Source: Actinomycetes bacterium (GTDB taxonomy: Bacteria > Actinomycetota > Acidimicrobiia > Spongiisociales > UBA5794). From it: a stretch of DNA of 5,382 nucleotides. The notes under the pieces were generated by a model. That model saw only the letters and a program-made list of their open reading frames with translations, did no database searches and had not been told where the DNA came from. Numbering within the stretch: position 1 is the stretch's first letter; each line of letters opens with the position of its first letter. Shown here piece after piece: positions 1 to 5,282 of the stretch. Location: contig JAJRYI010000195.1 in NCBI GenBank assembly GCA_024275815.1, forward strand, positions 1-5,382, in the 5' to 3' direction. A program made the position numbers and the translations under genes.

Positions 1-1361
1 ACGATCATCGCGGTCAGCATGCCGAAGACACCGTCCTCACGTTCGACGTGCGACAGGATGTGGCAGTGCCACACCCAGGTGCCGGGCGTGTCGGCGTTGA
101 TGAGGACCGTGTAGCGCTCACCCGGGGCGATGTTGACCGTATCGGCCCAGTACGGCTGATCGAGCGGGATGCCGTCTTTGGCGATGATCAACTGCGGGAA
201 CTGGTGCAGATGCATCGGATGGATCTGGAGACCCTCGTTGTAGTAGTTCGCAACGACCCAATCACCTTCGGTCACGACGTACGGCTCGGTCGCAGGGAAG
301 CCCTTCCCGTTGAGGGAGTAACCGATCACACCCGCATCGTTGAGCACCATGGGGATCTCCTGGGCGATCTCGATGTCGTTGGGGATCGTCACACCCGAGA
401 TCGTCTGGCCACGCGGGATCGGTGTCTCACCGATCTGGAACGTGCCGAAGAGACCGTTCGGAACCTGGATCTGGCCGGCGTGATGGGCGTGGAACATGCC
501 GATGGCTGGGCGCTCCGCGACGAAGTTGTACTCGTACTCGGTCCCGGCCTCGATCAACGTCTGGGTGATGGGCGCAACCCCATCCTGCGAGTTCGGCGTC
601 CTGATGCCGTGCCAGTGGATGTCGGTTCCCATCGGCAACTTGTTGATCACCTTGACACGGACCTTGTCGCCGACGTCGATGCGGATCGCGGGTCCCGGTA
701 CCTGACCGTTGTAGGTCCATGCCTGGACGATCCGCCCCGGCTCGGTCTCCCAGTCGGTGATCTCGGTCGTGAGCTCGAAGTACTTCGTTCCGTCGGCGAG
801 GATCTCGGGCTCGAGGATCTGGTTTCCCTTGCCTTCGGTCTCTGCGGGGAACTCGAGGATCGATGCCGTGAACGCTGCGTCCATCGCCGCGTAGTCGGGT
901 TCGTTGCCTCCGTCACCACCGGTCTCGCCCCCGGCTGCTGCATCCTCCGTGATGACGAGTTCGGTCTCCATCCCGGCCTCGCGATGGCCGGGCACGTCAC
1001 AGATCACCGTGTAGGTGCCGGGTGCCAGGTTCTCGAGGGTGAGCACTTCGCTCTCCCCGCCGCTGAAGTTGGGAGTCTTGGACTCACCGAGGACGGAGAG
1101 GTTGTGGGCGACGGCCCCTTCGTTCTTGGCTTCGATCGTCACCGTTCCCGGCGGTGCCGTGAGGCTCCCCTCGATGGCGAACTCGGTGAGGGTCACCGAC
1201 AGCGTGGACACTGACTCACCGCCCCCTCCGGGTTCCTCTCCGCCGCCGACGGCCTCTCCACCACCCCCAGCGGTGGCTGCGAAGAAGAGCACGGCGAAGC
1301 CGAATGCGAGTGTGACGGCCATCAGGCCGAACGCGAGCAAGTTCTCTTTGATGAGTTTCAC
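1..1361 (-). CDS. Membrane-anchored cupredoxin-multicopper oxidase fusion (C-terminus cut by window edge)
   Basis: Probably a laccase-like multicopper oxidase facing the outside of the cell, coupling one-electron oxidation of a substrate (Cu(I), Mn(II), phenolic or other, not decidable here) to O2 reduction. 453 full codons are visible from a GTG at 1361; an in-frame TAG at 1392-1394 limits extension, and GGGAG lies 6-8 nt upstream. Residues ~8-29 form one hydrophobic helix without a lipobox, followed by a Gly/Glu-rich linker (~32-50). A plastocyanin-like domain (~52-137) has a full type 1 copper set: H86, C121, H126, M131. A second linker (~141-155) leads to a two-domain oxidase: HWHG (H249, H251), FHAHH (H291, H293), HPMHLH (H381, H384, H386) and HCHILSH (H432, C433, H434, H438). 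All type 2/3 histidines are present. Residue 445 is Val where relatives, as I recall, often have Met; M448 is close. Few residues can be missing at the C-terminus. A Cu nitrite reductase is less likely because the HCH and HPMHLH trinuclear motifs are present. The family call is strong; the substrate is unknown. Confidence 0.93.
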   Translation of the reverse strand, partial: MKLIKENLLAFGLMAVTLAFGFAVLFFAATAGGGGEAVGGGEEPGGGGESVSTLSVTLTEFAIEGSLTAPPGTVTIEAKNEGAVAHNLSVLGESKTPNFSGGESEVLTLENLAPGTYTVICDVPGHREAGMETELVITEDAAAGGETGGDGGNEPDYAAMDAAFTASILEFPAETEGKGNQILEPEILADGTKYFELTTEITDWETEPGRIVQAWTYNGQVPGPAIRIDVGDKVRVKVINKLPMGTDIHWHGIRTPNSQDGVAPITQTLIEAGTEYEYNFVAERPAIGMFHAHHAGQIQVPNGLFGTFQIGETPIPRGQTISGVTIPNDIEIAQEIPMVLNDAGVIGYSLNGKGFPATEPYVVTEGDWVVANYYNEGLQIHPMHLHQFPQLIIAKDGIPLDQPYWADTVNIAPGERYTVLINADTPGTWVWHCHILSHVEREDGVFGMLTAMI

Positions 1362-1367
1362 GAAGGG

Positions 1368-1373
1368 ACTCCC
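1368..1373 (-). promoter_or_regulatory. Shine-Dalgarno of the multicopper oxidase gene
   Basis: GGGAGT on the minus strand ends 6 nt before the GTG at 1361. It supports this GTG rather than the in-frame ATG at codon 14, which would cut off half of the membrane helix. Confidence 0.7.
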
Positions 1374-1391
1374 AGCGTTGGGTGTTGGGTT

Positions 1392-1461
1392 CTAGGAAGC
1401 GGGATTGTACGGCGCTGCGCAGGACAATCGACGTGCTTTCGAACCGTGTGACGCTTCCTAG
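1392..1461. repeat. Nested inverted repeats in the smpB-oxidase gap
   Basis: The outer arms are CTAGGAAGCG (1392-1401) and CGCTTCCTAG (1452-1461), a perfect 10-bp inverted repeat with a 50-nt interior; the right arm covers the smpB stop codon. The inner arms are GATTGT (1403-1408) and ACAATC (1424-1429), a perfect 6-bp repeat with 15 nt between, so the half-site centres are 21 bp (about two helical turns) apart. The sequence GCGCTGCGC sits inside the inner repeat. No T-run follows on either strand, so this is not a classical intrinsic terminator. It may be a structured 3' end of the operon mRNA, an operator of the oxidase gene, or both. Confidence 0.55.
1404..1409 (-). promoter_or_regulatory. 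Candidate -10 element for the multicopper oxidase gene
   Basis: TACAAT on the minus strand is one base from the TATAAT consensus. It would place a start site near 1397 and give a 5' leader of about 36 nt. At 17-bp spacing the -35 position reads GTCGAT, a poor match; TTGTCC is nearby but only 12 bp away. A promoter that depends on an activator, or read-through from smpB, are alternatives. The element overlaps one arm of the GATTGT/ACAATC dyad. Confidence 0.35.
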
Positions 1462-1913
1462 CGACGGTGCGACTTCGCCCGGGCGATCTCTCGCTTCTGC
1501 TGGCGTTCGACGATCGCCCTGCGCTTGTCGTGTGTGTGCTTGCCTCGCGCCAATCCAAGCTCGATCTTCGCCTTCCCCTCGGTGAAGTAGATCTGGAGGG
1601 GGACGAGCGTAAGGCCCTCCTCACGTATGCGGCCGTAGAGACGATCGATCTCTCGACGATGCAACAGCAGCTTGCGAGGACGTTCCGGATCGTGTCCGCC
1701 GCTCTCGGCGAACGAGTAGGGGGCGATGTGCGCGTTCTCGAGCCAGATCTCGCCGTTGCGGATCATGGCGTAGGAGTCCTTGAGTTGGACACTGCCCGCC
1801 CGCAGGGACTTGACCTCGGAACCACGCAGCACCATGCCTGCCTCGTAGGTATCGAGGATCTCGTAGTTGAACCGCGCCTTGCGGTTCGTCGCGACCGCTT
1901 TTCTCCCTGCCAT
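1458..1913 (-). CDS. smpB: SsrA-binding protein SmpB
   Basis: SmpB binds tmRNA and delivers it with alanyl-tRNA and EF-Tu to ribosomes stalled on mRNAs lacking a stop codon, starting trans-translation. The 151-residue product is typical in length. The N-terminal block is characteristic: ATNRKARFNYEI (8-19) followed by the E-A-G-x-x-L-x-G-S-E-V-K-S-L-R region (24-38), which belongs to the oligonucleotide-binding-like barrel. Near the end GKHTHDKR (124-131) matches the conserved G-K-x-x-H/Y-D-K-R motif, and the basic tail (R131-R151, with KREIARA at 140-146) is the part that folds into the mRNA channel of the empty A site. The ATG at 1913 lies 22 bp after the peptidase stop with only a weak ribosome site (GGTAG at best), so coupling to upstream translation is likely. 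No tmRNA gene is present within the window. Confidence 0.98.
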   Translation of the reverse strand: MAGRKAVATNRKARFNYEILDTYEAGMVLRGSEVKSLRAGSVQLKDSYAMIRNGEIWLENAHIAPYSFAESGGHDPERPRKLLLHRREIDRLYGRIREEGLTLVPLQIYFTEGKAKIELGLARGKHTHDKRRAIVERQQKREIARAKSHRR

Positions 1914-1935
1914 GGCTGTGAGGCTACCGAGAGGT

Positions 1936-3168
1936 CTACAGGTACTTGGCTGCGTCGACCGGGGCGCCGTTGATACGCACCTCGAAGTGCAGGTGCGGGC
2001 CGGTAGAGAGCCCCGTCGAGCCGATCAAGCCGATGACGTCACCGGCATCGACCCGCTGGCCTTCCTTGACGAGCAGCTTGGACTGATGTGCGTAGAGCGT
2101 GACCATGCCACCGCCGTGGTCGATCATGACGGCGTTGCCGTACCCGCCCTTGACTCCGGCGAAGATGACCTTTCCGGCCGCAGCAGCACGAATCGGATCA
2201 CCGGCGTTGCCGTGCATGTCGAGCCCGTTGTGCATCCGTGTCTTGCCTGTGATGGGGTGAACACGCATGCCGAAACCTGATTCGATGGCTCCCGGTATGG
2301 GCCGCAGCAGTCTCCCCGAACCCGTTGATGATCCGGAACTCGAACTCGAGGACGACGCTCGCGATCTCGCTGCTGCTGCTGTAGCTTCAGCGATCTTGCG
2401 TCGGATGGAGGTCTCTTCACGTCCGAGTGCGGCGAGCTCGCCCTCGAACTCCGCGACTGCTGCCTCGACCTCGTCGAGCAGCGCCGCCTGGGCCTCGTAC
2501 TCGTCTGCGAGAGCGATGCGGGTCGCCTCGAGGTCGTCTGCGAGTGCTGCTGACTCCTGCTTCGTGGCCTCGAGGTCGGCAACGTCGGCAACGATGGCTG
2601 CCTCGAGTTTCTTCACCTGTGCTTCCTCGCTCTCTTCGCGCAGGACCGCAGCTTCGTAACGGTCGGCGGCACTCGAGCTGTAGTCGGTGAGCACGTCGAG
2701 GTAGGCGACGCCGACGGACACGTCGATGATGGCTGTCGCCGAGAAAGCGATCGAGGGCTGCGCCGCGCTACCGCCCATGTAGGCGTCCATGGCCCACGAT
2801 TCGGCTTCAGATTTCGCCTCGTCGCGGTCTGCCCGCGTCGCTGCAAGCGCTGCGAAGGTCTCGACGAGTCGCGAGCGAACCTCGGCGAGCTCACTCTCTC
2901 GCTCGGTGAGTTCCCGATCGATCCTTTCGACCTTCGTGGTGGCAGCCAGAACCTTGGTCTCTGCCACCTCGAGACGATCCAGGGCTGCTACGAGCCTCGT
3001 TGAGAGTTCCGATCGCTCTGCGGCGGCCTCGTTCATCTGGCTGCGTATCGAAGAGATCTGTTCCCTGACCTTCGAGAGTTCGCGATCGAGTTCACCTGCA
3101 GATACCGGCAGCGCAGATGCGCTCAGGAGAGCAACGATGAGCGCGAGGAAGCTGAGCCGTCTGATCAT
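1936..3168 (-). CDS. Secreted coiled-coil LytM/M23 peptidoglycan endopeptidase (EnvC-like FtsEX effector)
   Basis: Probable septal cell-wall hydrolase or amidase activator controlled by FtsEX. The 410-residue product begins with a signal peptide (1-24; basic MIRR, hydrophobic core, V-S-A before G25). Two heptad-rich coiled-coil stretches (~25-125 and ~165-268) are separated by a non-coiled segment (~126-164, with AYMGG at 129-133), as in EnvC/PcsB-like proteins whose hairpin coiled coil binds the FtsX loop. A Ser-rich linker (271-284) leads to the M23 domain (~287-410). The zinc ligands H313, D317 (HNGLD) and H394, and the catalytic histidines H361 (YAH) and H392 (GPHLHFE), are all present, so the enzyme looks active, unlike E. 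coli EnvC, which has lost them. Its ATG overlaps the ftsX TGA (ATGA, 3165-3168) and has no Shine-Dalgarno of its own, implying translational coupling. The M23 assignment is secure; FtsX partnership is inferred from the neighbourhood and architecture. Confidence 0.95.
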   Translation of the reverse strand: MIRRLSFLALIVALLSASALPVSAGELDRELSKVREQISSIRSQMNEAAAERSELSTRLVAALDRLEVAETKVLAATTKVERIDRELTERESELAEVRSRLVETFAALAATRADRDEAKSEAESWAMDAYMGGSAAQPSIAFSATAIIDVSVGVAYLDVLTDYSSSAADRYEAAVLREESEEAQVKKLEAAIVADVADLEATKQESAALADDLEATRIALADEYEAQAALLDEVEAAVAEFEGELAALGREETSIRRKIAEATAAAARSRASSSSSSSGSSTGSGRLLRPIPGAIESGFGMRVHPITGKTRMHNGLDMHGNAGDPIRAAAAGKVIFAGVKGGYGNAVMIDHGGGMVTLYAHQSKLLVKEGQRVDAGDVIGLIGSTGLSTGPHLHFEVRINGAPVDAAKYL

Positions 3169-4055
3169 GAGCGCAAGGTACGGTGGACTGCAAGGCTCAA
3201 AGAACTACCGACCAAGCCGGCGAGCACTCCGAACAGCAGGACCAGCGCACCCTGCCTCAGGAGGAAGTCTTTCTCGATTGCGAGGTTGATCCAGTCGGGT
3301 AGATCAGCCAGTCGATCCACAGCCAGCTGCTGTGCCACGACGATGAAGGTGACGGCGAGCGCGCCACCGATGAGCCCTTCCAAAGCCCCTTCGATCAGGA
3401 AAGGCGTTCTCACGAACCAGTTGCTCGCTCCAACGAGACGCATGATCTCGATCTCCTCGCGTCGAGCGTAGATCGCCATGTGGATCGTGTTGGCGATCAA
3501 CGCGACCGCGGCGACCCCGAGCGCGACCGCTAAGAGCCAGAACATCACTTGTAGGCCGTCTCTCAAGGCGATCATCGCGTCGATCGCGTCGTCGGCGGAA
3601 GTCACCTTCTGGACACCTGGCGTCGATTCCAGGCGCGTCACGATGATGTCGTAATCCTCTGGATCCACCGGCTGGACGCGCAACGAGGCTGGAAGGAGAT
3701 CCGGGTTCTCCTCGAGGACCCGCAACATCGCGTCGTTGTTGGAGAACAGCACCAGTGCCTCGTCGTAGGCATCCTGCGTCGAGACGTAGAAGACGTCGCC
3801 GACCTGGGGCCACGACGCCACCTCCCCCTGAAGCTCCTGGGTCCCCTCTGCGGTCATGTCATCTTGGAGGAAAGCGATCACCCGAACGTCCTGGGCCCAC
3901 TGAAGGGTGTTGACGCGCACGACCTCGCCGAACACGAGTGTGCCGAACGTCAGCGTGAGGGATATGAACACCGCGAGGATCGCCCCGAGCACGATGAGCG
4001 AGTTCCTTCCGAGGTTGTTGAAAGCCTCACGGATGGCGTAGAGGAGGCTCGTCAT
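3165..4055 (-). CDS. ftsX: Cell division protein FtsX (type VII ABC permease-like)
   Basis: Membrane partner of FtsE. It transmits ATP-driven conformational change across the membrane to activate cell-wall hydrolases and transports nothing. The 296-residue product is normal for Gram-positive FtsX. A short cytoplasmic N-terminus (LLYAIREAFNNLGRN) precedes TM1 (~20-43), a large extracellular domain (~44-168) that is the expected hydrolase-binding site, TM2 (~169-191), the conserved cytoplasmic segment with ANTI (188-191), AIYARREEIEIMRLVGAS (194-211), then TM3 (~222-244) and TM4 (~268-290). The start ATG at 4055 overlaps the ftsE TGA by 4 bp and has a good ribosome site, GAGGAG at 4061-4066, inside the ftsE 3' end. 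The stop overlaps the start of the M23 peptidase gene in the same ATGA manner, tying permease and probable effector together. Confidence 0.98.
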   Translation of the reverse strand: MTSLLYAIREAFNNLGRNSLIVLGAILAVFISLTLTFGTLVFGEVVRVNTLQWAQDVRVIAFLQDDMTAEGTQELQGEVASWPQVGDVFYVSTQDAYDEALVLFSNNDAMLRVLEENPDLLPASLRVQPVDPEDYDIIVTRLESTPGVQKVTSADDAIDAMIALRDGLQVMFWLLAVALGVAAVALIANTIHMAIYARREEIEIMRLVGASNWFVRTPFLIEGALEGLIGGALAVTFIVVAQQLAVDRLADLPDWINLAIEKDFLLRQGALVLLFGVLAGLVGSSLSLAVHRTLRS

Positions 4056-5029
4056 GAGGGCTCCTCGACGTCATCGGTAGTTGGCTCGGTGTCGGTCGTC
4101 ACCGGTATCTCGCCCGTGGCGTCATCAGAGAGATCGGTGCCTGTGTCGTTCTCGACCGAAAGCGTCGTCTCGTCTGTGGCCGCTTCGGTGGGAGAGTCGA
4201 GTTCAGGATCCGGCGTCACCGTCTCGTCTGTGGCCACTTCGGTGGGAGAATCGACCTCGGGCTCGGGCGTGGTCTCTTGGGTAGCGGACACCGACGTGTC
4301 CGGTGACGTGTCGGGGGCCGTTGCCTGATCGACCGCTGCGGCGTGCTTCGTCTCTTCGTAGATTCCTCGTGACTCGTCACGAACGACTCGGCCGCGGTCG
4401 AGTTGGATGACCCGGCGCCGCATGGCGTCGACGATCGCGTGGTCGTGTGTTGCCATGACGACGGTCGTTCCGGTCCGGTTGATCCTGTCGAGAATGCGCA
4501 TGATGCCGACCGACGTCCCCGGGTCGAGGTTTCCGGTCGGCTCATCGGCGAGCAGTATCAGAGGGCGGTTGACGAACGCTCTGGCGATCGCGACGCGCTG
4601 CTGTTCGCCACCAGAGAGCTGGTTGGGTAACCGGTCGGCGTTCGCCGAGAGCCCGACGAGCTTGAGTACCTGAGGAACCTGGTTACGGATCACCGACCGA
4701 TGCTTTCCGGTCACCTCCATAGCGAAGGCGACGTTCTCGTAGACCGTCTTGGTCGGGAGAAGCTTGAAGTCCTGGAACACGGTGCCGATCGACCGCCGGA
4801 GATGCGGCACCTTCCAGTTCTGAAGATGGGACGCGTGTTTCCCTGCGACCCATACGTCGCCGTTGGTCGGCGTCTCTTCGCGCATCATCAGCCTGATGAG
4901 CGTGGACTTACCCGATCCGGACGCGCCGACGAGGAAGACGAACTCGCCTTTGGCGACCTCGATATCGACGTCCTTGACCGCGACGGTTCCGCCCGGGTAG
5001 ACCTTGGTGACGTTTTCGAGTTTGATCAT
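4052..5029 (-). CDS. ftsE: Cell division ATP-binding protein FtsE with long acidic repeat-bearing C-terminal tail
   Basis: Cytoplasmic ATPase of the FtsEX complex, which couples ATP turnover at the division site to peptidoglycan hydrolase activation. The ABC domain (1 to ~225) is complete: Walker A GASGSGKST (35-43), Q-loop Q86 (FQDF), signature LSGGEQQR (138-145), Walker B LILLADEP (157-164), D-loop GNLD (166-169), H-loop H195. Typical FtsE ends around residue 220-230. This one continues for ~95 residues (231-325) that hold 28 Asp/Glu, about 22 Thr and no Lys or Arg, so the tail is probably disordered. It includes two 18-residue tandem repeats (255-272 and 273-290). The tail is continuous with the ABC domain, with no sign of a frameshift, and its last codons overlap ftsX. 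The ATG at 5029 is the natural FtsE start (MIKLENVTKVYPGG); only a weak GAAG lies 7 nt upstream. No convincing promoter was seen. Confidence 0.97.
   Translation of the reverse strand: MIKLENVTKVYPGGTVAVKDVDIEVAKGEFVFLVGASGSGKSTLIRLMMREETPTNGDVWVAGKHASHLQNWKVPHLRRSIGTVFQDFKLLPTKTVYENVAFAMEVTGKHRSVIRNQVPQVLKLVGLSANADRLPNQLSGGEQQRVAIARAFVNRPLILLADEPTGNLDPGTSVGIMRILDRINRTGTTVVMATHDHAIVDAMRRRVIQLDRGRVVRDESRGIYEETKHAAAVDQATAPDTSPDTSVSATQETTPEPEVDSPTEVATDETVTPDPELDSPTEAATDETTLSVENDTGTDLSDDATGEIPVTTDTEPTTDDVEEPS
4061..4066 (-). promoter_or_regulatory. Shine-Dalgarno of ftsX inside ftsE
   Basis: GAGGAG on the minus strand sits 5 nt before the ftsX ATG, in the sequence encoding the last residues of the FtsE tail. 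With the ATGA overlap it supports this start and coupled translation of the two subunits. Confidence 0.7.
4160..4267 (-). repeat. Two-copy 54-bp in-frame tandem repeat in the ftsE tail
   Basis: Units at 4214-4267 and 4160-4213 encode FtsE residues 255-272 and 273-290, each of the form P-[ED]-P-E-[VL]-D-S-P-T-E-[VA]-A-T-D-E-T. The best-conserved DNA core (about 35 bp, beginning GTCTCGTCTGTGGCC on the plus strand) differs at only about two positions between copies. The close DNA match suggests a fairly recent duplication, and the 54-bp length keeps the frame. Confidence 0.9.
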
Positions 5030-5129
5030 GAAAGAACTTCAGGGGTCGGCTGCTGCTTGGCCCGTTTGCAAGCCAGAATTGAGGTTACCCACTGAACTCG
5101 TAAACCTGGGGAAATCGGGGAAGAACGCT

Positions 5130-5163
5130 ATCGGCCATCGACCATCGGCCATCGGCCATCGCC
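5130..5163. repeat. Heptamer tandem repeat (ATCGGCC)n
   Basis: On the plus strand four full 7-bp units follow one another (5130-5136, 5137-5143, 5144-5150, 5151-5157), three ATCGGCC and one ATCGACC, then a 6-bp partial ATCGCC. On the minus strand this reads GATGGCC repeated. It is a simple-sequence array of the kind that can change copy number by slippage. Confidence 0.85.
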
Positions 5164-5180
5164 GAAGCATCGCATGAGTT

Positions 5181-5250
5181 CCGACAAGCGAGGCACCGCC
5201 GAGCGCACCGAAAGCCGACAAGCGAGGCCCCCGGGGCCGAGCGCGCCGAA
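5181..5250. repeat. Two-copy degenerate direct repeat, REP-like
   Basis: Unit 1 (5181-5212) and unit 2 (5215-5250) share CCGACAAGCGAGGC followed by GCCGAGCGC[A/G]CCGAA, separated by 3 bp in unit 1 and 7 bp in unit 2. Unit 2 carries the near-palindrome GGCCCCCGGGGCC (5226-5238), which unit 1 lacks. Such GC-rich modular repeats between genes resemble dispersed REP-type elements, but copies elsewhere in the genome cannot be seen from this window. Confidence 0.75.
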
Positions 5251-5261
5251 CGCCTAAGCCG

Positions 5262-5282
5262 GGAGAGCACAGCGAGCCCTCC
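5262..5282 (-). terminator. Hairpin directly after the prfB stop, possible terminator
   Basis: On the minus strand GGAGGGC (5282-5276), a 7-nt loop and GCTCTCC (5268-5262) form a 7-bp stem with one G-U pair, beginning right after the prfB TGA. No T-run follows (CGGCTTAGG), so it is not a canonical intrinsic terminator. It may act as a U-tract-free terminator, as proposed for some actinobacteria, or simply protect the prfB mRNA 3' end. Confidence 0.4.

Larger units (their letters stand above)
5030..5282. other. Repeat-rich intergenic region between prfB and ftsE
   Basis: This 253-bp stretch has no credible coding sequence. It holds, from the prfB side, a hairpin next to the prfB stop, a two-copy degenerate direct repeat and a heptamer tandem repeat, followed by about 100 bp of plainer sequence before ftsE in which the ftsE promoter would be expected. 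I could not identify a -35/-10 pair with confidence there. Confidence 0.7.

Noticed and set aside
48..1214. A 388-codon plus-strand open frame opposite the multicopper oxidase
   Set aside because: It is antisense to a gene with all copper-binding motifs; its product is rich in Arg/Asp/Val/Gly without any recognisable domain, as expected for the reverse frame of a high-GC gene.
1362..1457. A tmRNA (ssrA) gene next to smpB
   Set aside because: ssrA is often near smpB, but the gap is only 96 bp, far short of a ~350-nt tmRNA, and no tRNA-like ends or tag-coding frame are visible.
1467..1973. A 168-codon plus-strand open frame opposite smpB and the peptidase end
   Set aside because: It covers smpB, which is unmistakable, crosses its start into the next gene and shows no domain; it is a shadow of high-GC coding sequence.
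2124..2591. Alternative minus-strand frame inside the M23 gene
   Set aside because: Its Arg/Ser/Pro-rich low-complexity product is typical of an out-of-frame translation, while the overlapping frame holds the complete M23 zinc motifs.
3165..5029. A substrate-transporting ABC system (MacB or lipoprotein-release type)
   Set aside because: The permease has the four-helix FtsX topology and the FtsX-specific cytoplasmic motif, and the operon (prfB before, M23 hydrolase and smpB after) is that of the division complex.
5130..5250. A CRISPR array
   Set aside because: The units are either 7 bp in tandem with no spacers, or only two ~34-bp copies lying 2 bp apart; no regular repeat-spacer pattern and no cas genes are present.
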